Below, piece after piece: positions 21,086 to 31,819 of a stretch of 64,000 nucleotides of DNA (position 1 is the first letter of the stretch; the number at the start of each line of letters is the position of its first letter). The notes under the pieces are model-generated. The model saw nothing but the letters and a program-made list of their open reading frames with translations. It was not told where the DNA came from and did not search any database. The DNA is from Nitzschia sp. pyKryTriq1 (Eukaryota > Bacillariophyta > Bacillariophyceae > Bacillariales > Bacillariaceae), in the NCBI GenBank assembly GCA_956465555.1, contig OY101117.1, forward strand, positions 620,001 through 684,000. The letters are read 5' to 3'. Both the position numbers and the translations under genes were made by a program.

Positions 21086-23622
21086 TTAATGTTCTCCCTT
21101 CTTCTTTCTATCGGATCTTTTCTGACCAAAGAAGGTACTGAGCATCGACCCACGCTTGTTCCCATGAGCCTTTGGTGCTTGTTTTGCTTCTTCAAGGTCC
21201 GGTTCCTCGTACTCGTACACTGGGTGACCGTGGGTAGATTCCAAGTAGGTCTTCTCCTCCGCTGTCAAAGTGTTTTGGAGGTTTCTGAGTTCCGTCGAAA
21301 GTTTCTCAAAAGACCATCGAATGCTCGGGTTATCGTCCCAGTTGGCATGGAGAATATCAGCCAGCTTGCTAGGCGTGTTCAGAGGGATGGGCGGCCTCTG
21401 TTTCTCGATGGCGACGAGATGGGCGGCATCGAGCGCACTCACGTCCAAGAAGGGATCTTCGCGCGTCAAAAACTGCCACAACATGACTGCAAAGGAGTAA
21501 ACATCGGCATTGGTTGTATAGTTCTCGTGCCTGATGACCTCGGGAGCCATCCAACGATAAGTTCCAGTTTCACCAGTCATATTTCTTGTCTCTTTGTCGC
21601 TCAAGGAGCCGTCCATGGTATTGGTGGTACCATCACTGACCTCAGTGGCAACACCAAAGTCAGTGACTTTTACTGTGAAATGACCATTTGCTACATTGCC
21701 ATCACATAGCACGTTTGCCGGTTTCAAGTCACGGTGGATGATGTTTCGATTGTGCAGATAAGCCATTGCATTTGCAATTCCAAAAGCAGCCGTGAAGAAA
21801 AAGTTTTTCGGAGTTGGATATTTGAGAACAGTTGACAAGTCACCTCCATTGCAGTACTCCAACACCAAACAATAGGTCAATGGAGTTTCGTGATAAACGC
21901 TTCCCAGCAGCCTAATAATATTGGGGTGATGGAGACGCTGCAACGCGTCTACCTCTGTTCGCCAGCCTTCCAGACCAAATCTGGACGTTGACGCAACCTG
22001 TCAAAGAAAGACGGTGAAGGAGTCAGCTGGGTTAGATAAAAAGAAATGAGAGACAGCACAAGATAGCCACTTTCCACAAGACCTACCTTGACGGCAACCT
22101 CTTGTCCAGTCCAATCGGCCAAGTATGTGGTAGCTGCAGCACCCACACCTATCCGCTTGGTGAATTTGAGCTCGTAGATGGATATTTCCCACTCCTTGCC
22201 CGCTGTGTTGGCGACGCCAATCTTCTTTTTGTACGTGTCCCTGTGGCTGACGCTAAGTGCCCGTTCCATGTCCTCTTTCAGATTCACTGCTGCCGAAAAG
22301 TGATGACCTGCTGCCTCCTTTTTTTGTTCAGCGACCTCGGGCTCATCGCATTTGAGTGCCTCTAAAAGACGCTGTTTGATCTGCTCTGGTGACATGGCCT
22401 CGAGAGTAGAAGCCAACGCATCACCGTTCGTTGCAGCAAAAATCTGTTGAAGTGAAAGTTCGATGAGTACTTTTTCTTCAGGCACGGGAGCCACTGGAGA
22501 CGACGTGGGCTGACTTGGAGCAAACGCCAAAGTGTTCAAAGCACCCGATGAAAGGACCTTGCTCATGGTTACCGGCAGAGAACACTCCAGCTCTTCTACC
22601 AACAGCAATTCAACAGAATGAAGTTTGTCGATATACAAGGTGATCAAGTCCCAGATATTCTCAGAGTCATATTCAGCATGGTTTAGTGATTCAAAGTTGG
22701 ATAGAATGATCAGTTGGAGGTCTTGAAGCTGTGGGGAAAGGGTGGCAAGTTCCAATACAAGGTTACGATGGCTGTCTTCTGGAAGACTCTCCAACTGAGT
22801 GATTAGGGATCGTTGATTTTCAACTTCCAGAATAAGGTCACTCATTAAAAAAGGCAGCGATGGATCATCTGTCCCTCGGAAAGCCAAAAGGGAACTCAGA
22901 ATTGCTCGCTCGACCCCTGCCGACTCCTTTAATTGGACAAACAAATGCAACAAATCAAGAATTTGCTGTATTTTTGTTTTTTCTTCCGCGAAGGATACTT
23001 GCCGAAATGAGTAACCCAGTGAATCCTGCTGTTTCGATGTCGAAGCAATAAGTGACGGCGCAGGGGGTGACTTGTCTGGTTCTCGGGTTTTCTCGTCGTC
23101 TTCGCTCGTAGAATATAAAGTCGCTAATTGCTTCTTGTTCCTGGATGGTGAAGCGAAAGTCTTGTGACTTTTCAAGTCAGGTGTCAGGGATGTGGCCGAT
23201 GCAAGCTTATCGTTGATATCGGTGCTCAAGCCTCGACGATGCCTATGTTTAATAGTGGATTTCTTGGGCGCCTCATTCGATCCATCTGGAATTTGCTTTA
23301 GAATGTACTCGTGTACAACGTAGGAAATGAGCGTGTTGAAGCAGATAAAGATGCGGTGGAGGGCCATTTCATCGTCGGATTCTTGCGGATTTGGATGTGA
23401 TGAAATTAAATTTCGGATTTTGGACAAAGTGGAAGCCACAGGTACATCGTTTCGACGAATGAGTATAGCCGAGATATCACTGGACGACCTCGCCTCAATC
23501 ATGGCGCCTTCGAACGCCTTGTTGTCAGCATAGAAGGCACACGACGACCCTCGTTCCTTTTGGAGGCTGTGTACTAGACGAATGGCGTTTCGAAGGAGAG
23601 AGGCGTCGACAGAGGCATCCAT
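21086..23622 (-). CDS. Ser/Thr kinase with N-terminal NIT-like sensor domain
   Basis: Exons 23622-22087 and 21997-21086 join in phase 0 directly after the ATP-binding lysine codon (GQEVAVK|VASTSRFG); the 89-bp intron is GT-AG. The product is about 815 residues. Residues 1-330 resemble the nitrate/nitrite-sensing NIT domain: an N-terminal LVHSLQKERGSSCAFY helix and a partner VQLKESAGVERAILS, both NIT hallmarks, separated by an insert of basic, Ser-rich low complexity. The kinase domain (about 485-750) is TKL/MAPKKK-like and looks active: VAVK, HRDLKPANV, VTDFG, GTYRWMAPEV. The tail is basic. The frame extends upstream to a hydrophobic stretch at 23796, but the ATG at 23622 has the better context (CCACGATGG), so a soluble kinase is preferred. 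That the ligand is nitrate or nitrite is inference. Confidence 0.85.
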
Positions 23623-24084
23623 CGTGGCGAAGAAGAGAATGATTCCTGGTCGGTACTTGTATCTCTGTTGTCGATGGTGGTGGTAAGAGATTATTGAATA
23701 AAGAGTAAGATATGAAGCAACAGCAACAGGAAACGGGAAGAGCAACAGCTGTGCTATAGTAGTACAACATATTACTGTAGGAGAAGAATCTGACACAAAA
23801 AACGACGAAAAAACGTCTTTGTTGACGACCGACCGACCGCCGACCGTCCGCCAGAGACACTACAGTACCACTGGAACCGGTACAGTAGCTATAGTACTGT
23901 ACAGGACAACTGCACGATGATGCGAAAGTCGGAAGGCTTGGATGATGGAGGCAGGATGAAGAAATTGCAGATCTCTCTCTCTCTCTCACCTCTAGCTAGA
24001 CTTTTTAGTACTTCTAGCTGTTGATGGATTGATCTATTGTTTTATGGTTACTTTAATACGCAACCCTCCCACCCCACCTCCAAT
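23623..24084. other. Intergenic, upstream of NIT kinase
   Basis: No separate gene supported. It contains a CT run (about 23971-23987) and gtac palindromes near 23862-23900. An open minus-strand frame here runs into the kinase but starts with a hydrophobic, low-complexity stretch best read as untranslated leader. Confidence 0.45.
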
Positions 24085-26043
24085 CTATTTATTACTTTCA
24101 AATGCATCATCGCATAGCATACAGAGTTGTGCATGTTCCACCAAAGCGTACTCCAAACCATCAACCAAGGCATTGAGCGACGCGGAAATAACATTGCGGT
24201 CGACACTCACGGTGGTCCATTGCTTTTCCGACTCTGTATCGCGGAACTCAATCATAACTCGGGTAGCTGCCCCGGTGGCCGAGTTGGGATCCAAAATACG
24301 GACTTTGTAGTCGACCAATTCGACGCTTTCCAAAAATGGATGGGAGGGCTGGAGAGCTCGCATCAAGGCCTTGGCCAGAGCATCGACGGGACCCCGTCCA
24401 TCGCTGACTTGCAATGTGTCTTGGAATTCAAGTTCTCGGGTTTCAGGGTTTTCCGCAATGGTGCGAACTTTGATGGTCGCCCGTGAAGAGGATGTAGTTG
24501 GAGGTCCATCTTCCGAATTTTCCACTGCTGCCTTAAAATTCGTCAGCACTCGACTGGCAGAATCCATATTGTAGTCATATACTTGAGCACTGTAATCCAG
24601 TACTTGAAACGGGGGACAGTAGCCCTTGGACGCATGCAAGATCATCAGATGAACCGAGGCATCGGCACCCTCAAAGGTGTATCCTTGATGTTCCAATTCC
24701 TTGACTCGGTTCAAAATGGCCAACGCACGGTCAGACTGTTGATAGTCTTCCATATCCCCAAATACTTCCTTCATTTTGCCCAGAATATTTTGACGTCCGC
24801 TCAATTCCGAGATCAACACCCTCATTTTGTTGCCGACCAGTTCGGGTTCAACGTGCTGGTAACTCAACGGATTTCGTTCCATAGCTGCCACATGCAACCC
24901 CCCTTTATGAGCAAAGGCAGAGGTTCCGACAAAGGGTGCTGCATTCGAAGGCGAGCGATTCAGAATTTCGTCGACATAACGTGACAGCTTGGTTAATTCC
25001 GGCAATTTTTCCTTGCAGGTCATTTGGGTCTCCACATGCAACACCAAGGACGGAATGATGGAGCACAAATCCGCATTACCAGTGCGTTCGCCCACTCCAT
25101 TGATGGTTCCTTGTACCAACCCGACACCTGCATGGCTACCACAAACACTGTTCGCCACAGCCATGCCACAATCGTTGTGACAATGGATGCCAATGGTGGT
25201 GCCCGGGAATTGCTGGACCATCGCCTTGGTGATTCGTTCAACTTCCCAGGGCATTGTGCCCCCATTCGTATCACACATGACTAGGCAACTCGCACCTGCC
25301 TCCACGGCAGCTTGACAACACTGCAACGCATACTCAGGATCCGCTCGGTACCCGTCAAAAAAGTGTTCCAAATCAATCAATACCGTCTTTCCTAGTCCGA
25401 CTAAATAAGCAACAGAATCACGAATCATATCGAGGTTCTCTTGGGGTGTCGCCCGCAGAATCTCTGTCACTTGCCATGGATGAGCCTTGGCAACCATGCA
25501 AACCGACGGCACCTGACTATCGACCAGCGCTTGAATCTGCGGGTCCTTGGAGACGTCCATATTCTTTCGTCGGGTGCTTCCGAACGCCACCAGCTTTTGT
25601 CTTACGCTAGAATCCAGTTCCGTTTGCGCTCGCGCAAAGAATTCAGCATCCTTGGGGTTGCTTCCCGGCCACCCAGCTTCAATGAAATCGACATCAAACT
25701 TTGCCAATCGCGAGGCAATCTTAAGTTTGTCTTGACACGAGGCGGAGATGGCTTCTCCCTGGGTGCCGTCGCGCAACGTCGTATCAAAGACCAGCACCCG
25801 ACGGGGTCCCACTACGCACTCGGCGAGGGGATTGCTGCTGGTCGCTTCTAGCCCATCGGCGATCCAGGCATCGTCGTTCACGAAGGTGTCGGTGATGGAC
25901 GTCGTTGTTTCATCCTCGACCTGCGACTGCAACGAGCTGTGAGACTGGAGTGGTCGGAAGGACCTCTTTGGAGGTGCAAAGGCAGTAGTTGCAAGAGATT
26001 GCAAGGCGAGCAGGGCGCCAAGGCTTATGAACGATAGCTTCAT
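24085..26043 (-). CDS. cimA: Citramalate synthase (CimA type), plastid-targeted
   Basis: Condenses pyruvate and acetyl-CoA to (R)-citramalate, the threonine-independent entry to isoleucine synthesis. The 652-residue, single-exon protein has the DRE-TIM metallolyase core: VLVFDTTLRDGTQGE near the N-terminus, GIHCHNDCGMAVAN with the metal-binding histidines, and GTINGVGERTGNADL. FIEAGWPGSNPKDAEFF is characteristic of CimA rather than isopropylmalate synthase. The C-terminal LeuA-type regulatory dimer domain (about 515-640) suggests feedback control by isoleucine. The N-terminus MKLSFISLGALLALQSLA then TTAFAPP is a textbook diatom plastid signal. It could be misassigned to 2-isopropylmalate synthase, but the substrate-pocket blocks favour CimA. 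Confidence 0.88.
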   Translation of the reverse strand: MKLSFISLGALLALQSLATTAFAPPKRSFRPLQSHSSLQSQVEDETTTSITDTFVNDDAWIADGLEATSSNPLAECVVGPRRVLVFDTTLRDGTQGEAISASCQDKLKIASRLAKFDVDFIEAGWPGSNPKDAEFFARAQTELDSSVRQKLVAFGSTRRKNMDVSKDPQIQALVDSQVPSVCMVAKAHPWQVTEILRATPQENLDMIRDSVAYLVGLGKTVLIDLEHFFDGYRADPEYALQCCQAAVEAGASCLVMCDTNGGTMPWEVERITKAMVQQFPGTTIGIHCHNDCGMAVANSVCGSHAGVGLVQGTINGVGERTGNADLCSIIPSLVLHVETQMTCKEKLPELTKLSRYVDEILNRSPSNAAPFVGTSAFAHKGGLHVAAMERNPLSYQHVEPELVGNKMRVLISELSGRQNILGKMKEVFGDMEDYQQSDRALAILNRVKELEHQGYTFEGADASVHLMILHASKGYCPPFQVLDYSAQVYDYNMDSASRVLTNFKAAVENSEDGPPTTSSSRATIKVRTIAENPETRELEFQDTLQVSDGRGPVDALAKALMRALQPSHPFLESVELVDYKVRILDPNSATGAATRVMIEFRDTESEKQWTTVSVDRNVISASLNALVDGLEYALVEHAQLCMLCDDAFESNK

Positions 26044-26628
26044 GTTACTTTTACTGATTGAGAAGATGGGGGAGTTTTACTCGTACTTTATGATGAAGAG
26101 AATGATTGAGAACCGTCGGTTGTGAGGGATGGCGAATATCGAAGATGGGTCGGCAGTCGGCAGCTTGATTGATTGATCTTCGCGAGGCGGCGGCGATGAA
26201 GTCGCTCGATGCATGCGGGAGAAGATCGATGATGGGTGATGGAGAAACAATGTGGCTTATTCTTTGTGTTCTCTACCGTCCCCGTACCTGGTACAGTACC
26301 TGTACAGGTATGGCTGGCGACTTTCGCCTGCCCAGAGTAGTTCGACCGCCCAGCACGCGCGCGGGGCAACCCTGCTGTACCGGTATGTATCGCTATGTGA
26401 TTTCCCCGCCTGCGCGCGGGGAAAAAAAATCATGGCGACGAGCGAGAAGCAGCAAAACCGACCGCGGCAATGACGATTTCATTCTCGCTTCTCGCTCGAA
26501 AGGAAACTCTTTCGAAGTAAAGTACCGGTAGACTACTGGTACAAACCCAGAGTACGAGTACCACACATCGTACAGTGCCCGCAAGGTATACATCATCATC
26601 ATCTTGTTAACCGCAAGGAGGGACCACG
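26044..26628. promoter_or_regulatory. Divergent promoter region, citramalate synthase and SGNH gene
   Basis: 585 bp between two divergent starts. No gene is seen. It carries gtacctggtacagtacctgtac near 26284 and other palindromic words, and an inverted 'cccgcctgcgcgcgggg' near 26404. Confidence 0.45.
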
Positions 26629-28451
26629 ATGACCAGTAGATTTGGAGGAGATGACGACCTCAATGATCTCATTGGGTCCGGCGGCGGAGAGAAAGGCGAG
26701 ACGAGATCGCAAATGAAGCCGCTCAACTTGGATCACTTGGCGGAAGGTGAATTGGACGTTCCTGTCAAGAGATCCAGGGGCGGTGCTGGCAACGACTGTT
26801 CCTTGTTGAAACTACTGTGTGCCTATATTGCCTATACGTGCGATTATGCCCCCAGGACCTGCTGGGCCATTGGCGTGGCCGCCCTCTTGGTTCCCACGTA
26901 CTTTTTGATGATGGCTGTCTTTTTCAATCCCACTGAACATTTTGGCATTGTGAATGACTATACGGATATTACTTCGCAATACGATTTGACGATTGGAAAG
27001 ATTGATCACTGGTACGTACTTGTACAGTAGTCGTGTTATCTAAAGTGGTGATGCTGGAACGTGAATCAATCGAATCGATCAAGCCGCTCATTTCTTTCAT
27101 TCTTCATTTCGAAAAAAAGGTGCTTGAAAGGAGACAACGATTCTTGTCGATGCGAGGACCCCTTGGATCCGCAATCAAGAGGAGAATTCCGAACATGGAC
27201 AAAAGCTCAAGTCGCCAATACGGATCTAGTTCAAAGCCTGATTGATCAGGGCCTAACAACGCCTGACATTGCCTTTCTGGGCACATCGGTCATCGAAGAG
27301 ATGAATGGAAGTTGGTTTGGAAACGATGCGGATGCCAATCTGAAATACCTCAAAGCCATGTTTAACAAGAACTTCAAGAAGAGCGAAGGATCGGACGTCG
27401 AGGCTGTTGCTTTGGGTATTGCTGGTGATACGGTGCGTGTAGTTATTCAGAAATGATGACTTGTATTTGATTTGATTTGCCTCGAGACTCTTCTCACACA
27501 GCTTGACTTGTACTTTATTAGAGCCCCACCGTTTTGTGGCGTCTGATGAACGGAGAGATGCCACCTGCCTTTAATCCCAAGATTTGGTGGCTAGAGGTCG
27601 GCCTCAACGACTTGGGTCGTTCGCAATGCAGTGAAGAAGTCGTGGTTTTAGGTGTCTTGAGAGTTGTGGAAGAAATTTTGAGCAAAAAGCCGGATGCAAT
27701 CGTTGTTATCAACTCTCTCTTTCCTTTGGCGGATCTGCGAGGTGGTGTGAGGCCTGGAGACTCGGATTTCAAGGACAGTTTCGACAAGAATCTGCGACAA
27801 AAACCAACCGATCGTATCAACAAGCCTAACAGGCAGAACAAACCCAACAGGCCAAACAGACCCAACGGTCGCCCTGGCCGTAATGGGAATGGGAATGGCG
27901 GTAACACTGATAATGGTGACAGCACGGTTGTCAAGGGGCATGTCGAAGAATCCCCCGACAAACGTGGAAAAAACAAACGTGGCGAAAACAAACGACCCAA
28001 CAAGGATGGTCAAAATAAGCGGCAAAAGAACGGGGAAAGAGCTGAACGGAATGGTCGAAACGGAGGCGGTCGCTTGCTCGAAGTGGCACTGAGCACACCA
28101 GGACGACGACTTCTTTTTGGACGGAATGGGAAGAAAGAAAAGGAAGTCAAGATGCAAGCACACAAGGAGACCCAAAAGAAATTCAATCCCGTCACCCGCC
28201 ATGAACGAAAGTTGCCTCTTTGGACGTCTGTTTCAGCCATCAATGCGCAGCTGAAGAAATTTGCGAGCAAACACGACAAGGTCTACTTCTTTGATGCCAC
28301 TGATATCTTTACTGAACGCGAAGATAGCAATACGTACATATTGAAGACGGACATGATTAGCATCCGTGGCCATCCATCGAAGAGGGGATACGAAAAGTGG
28401 GAGGAAGCTGTCAAAGTTAAGGCAAAAGCTATTCTCGCCGGACAAGCTTAG
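26629..28451 (+). CDS. Type II membrane SGNH/GDSL-like hydrolase
   Basis: Exons 26629-27011, 27120-27432 and 27522-28451 join in frame to 541 residues (KIDHW|CLKGDND and AGDT|SPTVLW). A cytosolic acidic N-terminus is followed by one membrane segment (AIGVAALLVPTYFLMMAVFF, about residues 87-106), with the rest lumenal or outside. SGNH-like blocks are DIAFLGTSVIEE (block I, with Thr instead of Asp in the G-D-S triplet), LEVGLNDLG (block III Asn) and IRGHPSKRGYEKW (block V His). Such enzymes cleave esters of lipids or glycans; the substrate is unknown. An Asn/Arg/Gly-rich low-complexity insert (about 330-380) is followed by strongly basic sequence. The altered block I leaves catalytic competence open. 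Confidence 0.75.
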
Positions 28452-29369
28452 GGATCCATCTAACGAAGAATCCTATGAATAATTTAGTATAGCCTACCTT
28501 TTTGTTTGGCTTTCGTATCTTTGCCTTTCATCGCTTGTCTGACGAATCATCATCATCGAAAGCGTCGCCACCAACCCCTATTCTCAGGAGGAGGCCCTCG
28601 TCTTTATGGCCTCGCTCTCATGGATTTTAAAGGAATCAATCAATAGTCCGCTACGAGTAGTATGTACTGTTAGATCCTGTGATTTCGTGATACCGGTTCT
28701 ATTAGTTTAATACTAGCTAAAAGGAAGATGTACTCTCTTTTTAGCTCTAGTAGAGTGTCCCTCGTCTACTAGCTCCTCTCTCCACACTACTACTAGTAGA
28801 GAGAGAGAGAGAGAGAGGTACTGTACGTATACTACCTACAGCTACCCCTAGCTAGCTCAGAGAGTACATACCGCAGTTGTTTACTCTACATAGTTGGGAG
28901 AGAGACGCCTTGGGCATCAGTCCCCCTATGACTGAACAGGAACTCTCTACTCTACTGGTCCTAGCTTCTGTAGTAGAGGTTACTAACAAGAACTGCGGCA
29001 ACTAACAACAACAACAACAACACCATAACCAAACGAACAACAACAACAACAAACGCAACGGGATTTGTGATCGACTCACTTGACTAATTCTAATTTGGGG
29101 GCGCCTGGCGATCGTCGATTATTCGTTTGATAACGGAGTAATGGTCATGCCCCCAAACCCAAATGCAAATGACCCATGGCAAGAATAAGATTTTGCCCTT
29201 TGCCCTCTGCCCTCTGCCCATCGGTTCTGTTCCAAATCAATTCTCACAAGAAGGGCCATCACAAGCTAGCAAGTGAGTTCGAGCGAGAAAGACCCTGTTG
29301 CTGCAAATAGTAAAATCCAAGAAACGATAGAAAAAAGCGAAAGGGTGGCTTTTCCAGTGGAACTTTACA
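28452..29369. other. Intergenic with GA microsatellite
   Basis: 918 bp, no gene seen. It contains 'ctactagtagagagagag' with a GA run at 28798-28818, palindromic tcag/ctag words, and two AAC-rich runs near 29004-29055 ahead of the DOMON-b561 start. Confidence 0.5.
28798..28818. repeat. GA dinucleotide microsatellite
   Basis: About ten GA units directly after the palindromic word actactagtag. Confidence 0.85.
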
Positions 29370-31400
29370 ATGAAACGAGTTTCGTCCTTTTCGTTTCTTG
29401 CGGCGGTGGCGCTACTTTTCCAATGTCTCGTTCCATCGGTGTATTCGCAAACCCGGATTATTGATGCCACTTCCAGTTTTGTTCCATCCTCCGAGTCAAC
29501 TTTTGATCATATGGTCGAACTAGAAGATAATTTATGGTTTCATTGGAATGATATCATGGGTGATCGTTTCACGGGTCGATTGATTCATACAGCCGATAGC
29601 ATCGACCAAGCTCCTTCCTGGCTCGGCTTTGGAGTCTACCACGGAAACCGTGACTATACGAAACTTCCCGACGCCTCGAGTCCCTTTATGGTCGGTTCTG
29701 CTGCCATTATTGGTATGGTGACGGCAGCGGAGGCTCCCATCCCTGCGCAGCACTATCATTTGACAGCGCAAACTTCCGAAAGCATCAGTGTCGCCTCGGA
29801 CGATACATCCTTTTCCAACGCTAATATCATCCAACATGATCGAGATAATGGAAAGGTCGTGACCGATCTATCGTTTACCAAGGCTTTGGAAGGAGCTGGC
29901 CTACCAGGAACCAATCTTCGAAAGGAGGGGCAAAATATTTTCTTGTGGGCAGTTGGACCAGCAGGAGGAAAGAATAGTGGTGCCTTGGGCAAACATTCCA
30001 TGAAGGGGGTCATCTTTTTGGATTTCACCACCGTTCAGGAACAAGTGGAAGGACCCTCAACCCCAGCCTATACCGCTACTCGAGGATCTGAAGAATCGTC
30101 TACCAACTCGGCTCCCATCATTAGTGGAAAATGCGGAAGTTCGGTACTGGAAGGAAAGGATGCAGGGCAAGTGGATTTGACACCCAAGATCCAGTTCCAT
30201 TGGAAGCTAGTAGGACGAGGGACCAAGATACAGATTGCTCTAGCATATACGGGAGAAGATGCTTGGCTAGGAGTCGCGGCGAGCTTGAATGGGAAAATGG
30301 TCGGTTCGTCCGCCGTGATTGGAGCCGTCGATGGGAACGACAATCTCGGAATCCCTCCGACGCATTACAATTTGAACGATCAAGATCTTACTGGAGTGGT
30401 GGCAGATTCTTCCGTCTTATTGGAAGATGCTAGTATTACGAGTGCTCCAAGTCCCAACGATGCCTCCAAAAAAACAACCACTCTCCAATTTACGAAATTG
30501 GTCAATGATCCCAACGACGCCGTTCCCATCACCGCGGGATTGACCACCTTTTTGTATGCAGTGGGTGCTTCGCGGGAACTAGCTTACCACGAACATAGGG
30601 GCGCCTTCCAATTGAACTTGGAAGATTGTGGTGGAACTATTATTGCCGCTGGGACGTGGACACGACATGGAATCTTTGCCATTCATGGTTTCTTTGCCAC
30701 GTTGGCTTGGGCGCTGGCTACTCCCTTTGCGATCACCGTGGCAGGGTTCCGAAACTTGGTCCCTGCCTCTTGGATATATATCCACGTCTTTGCCAATGTC
30801 TTTACCTTTTTCGCCACACTGGTTGCCTTTATAGTGGTTGTCATGGGAATTTCCAAGGAAGATGCTGCCGATCATTTTTCCAAAACGCATCATTGGGTCG
30901 GCGTGGTGTTGTTATTTTTGGCAACCTTTCAGGTGATCAACGGCTTTCTTCGACCTCCCGTTCAACGCAAAGACGCCAACCAGACTTCACCTCCGGATGC
31001 CATTCTGGGTATTCTGCCCATTCCCCGCTCACCACGAGAGACCTGGCAGCTTATGCATCGACTTTCCGGAATGGTGGCGTTAATTCTGGGGATATATCAA
31101 GTTCAATCGGGACTGGGACTATATTCTTTACAATTTCGAACGACTTCGATGGTAACGTACTACTGGATCTATGTGGCTCTCTTTATCTCGGGAGTGATTG
31201 GATTAAAGGTCTGGGTCCATTTGGAAGAGGAAAAGGCACGACGAGGAGTCATGCATGCCGTGAGTACGACTGAACCGTCCGGTAGTGGTGGTGGAATCGA
31301 CGATGATCTTGGTATGGACGAAGAGGAAGAGCCACGGCGAGACGTGGAATTATCCTCCTCCTCTTTGGCTCCAGTAGTGCTGAAAGGGACACTATCCTAA
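29370..31400 (+). CDS. Double-DOMON cytochrome b561 protein, transmembrane reductase
   Basis: Single exon, 676 residues. The signal peptide (MKRVSSFSFLAAVALLFQCLVPSVYS) is followed by two DOMON domains (about residues 35-215 and 255-425), each with the WLGFGVY/WLGVAAS strand. A cytochrome b561 domain of five or six membrane helices follows (about 430-620). Putative haem-ligand histidines sit in FAIHGFF, YIHVFA, KTHHWVG and LMHRLSG. Proteins of this CYBDOM type move electrons across membranes, for example from ascorbate to extracellular ferric iron; the donor and acceptor here are not known. The cytosolic tail is short and acidic. The duplication of the DOMON domain is uncommon. Confidence 0.88.
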   Translation: MKRVSSFSFLAAVALLFQCLVPSVYSQTRIIDATSSFVPSSESTFDHMVELEDNLWFHWNDIMGDRFTGRLIHTADSIDQAPSWLGFGVYHGNRDYTKLPDASSPFMVGSAAIIGMVTAAEAPIPAQHYHLTAQTSESISVASDDTSFSNANIIQHDRDNGKVVTDLSFTKALEGAGLPGTNLRKEGQNIFLWAVGPAGGKNSGALGKHSMKGVIFLDFTTVQEQVEGPSTPAYTATRGSEESSTNSAPIISGKCGSSVLEGKDAGQVDLTPKIQFHWKLVGRGTKIQIALAYTGEDAWLGVAASLNGKMVGSSAVIGAVDGNDNLGIPPTHYNLNDQDLTGVVADSSVLLEDASITSAPSPNDASKKTTTLQFTKLVNDPNDAVPITAGLTTFLYAVGASRELAYHEHRGAFQLNLEDCGGTIIAAGTWTRHGIFAIHGFFATLAWALATPFAITVAGFRNLVPASWIYIHVFANVFTFFATLVAFIVVVMGISKEDAADHFSKTHHWVGVVLLFLATFQVINGFLRPPVQRKDANQTSPPDAILGILPIPRSPRETWQLMHRLSGMVALILGIYQVQSGLGLYSLQFRTTSMVTYYWIYVALFISGVIGLKVWVHLEEEKARRGVMHAVSTTEPSGSGGGIDDDLGMDEEEEPRRDVELSSSSLAPVVLKGTLS

Positions 31401-31461
31401 CAAGGATGATGGCGAGGGAAGCTACTCGCATTATCGTCTCTAACTACATATAGCTTGGATC

Positions 31462-31492
<31 letters not shown>

Positions 31493-31819
31493 TAGGATGC
31501 GATCTTTGCTTCTGTTGGTTCCTTGGTATTTTAGAGTAGTTGGATCGTGTGAGCCCCGTTCCACGAGTCCCGCCGTCGATAATTTTTGGCGTCGGTACAA
31601 GATCTATGATACGTAGAAATCATACTCAGAACGACCCACCCGACCAAAAAAGCCGCCCCCCGCGCCGATCACGCGCGTCTAGTCTGTCTCTGGTACAATT
31701 CTCGTCTACGTGTACAGTGTGTGTGCTTCATTATTTTGGAACGCAGAGAGAACAGAGCCCATTTTTTGCGTTCTTCAGCTTGCCACGACGAAAGACGCAC
31801 ACAAAGCCCTCATCCGACA
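31401..31819. other. Intergenic, DOMON-b561 to PDZ gene
   Basis: 419 bp with no gene; contains the TA microsatellite and a GC-rich run near 31650. Confidence 0.5.
31466..31492. repeat. TA dinucleotide microsatellite
   Basis: About thirteen TA units in the 3' region of the DOMON-b561 gene. Confidence 0.9.

Noticed and set aside
23623-23796. Extended N-terminus of the NIT kinase with a hydrophobic segment
   Set aside because: The upstream codons look like untranslated leader, and the ATG at 23622 begins the NIT helix in a better context; it remains possible as an alternative start.
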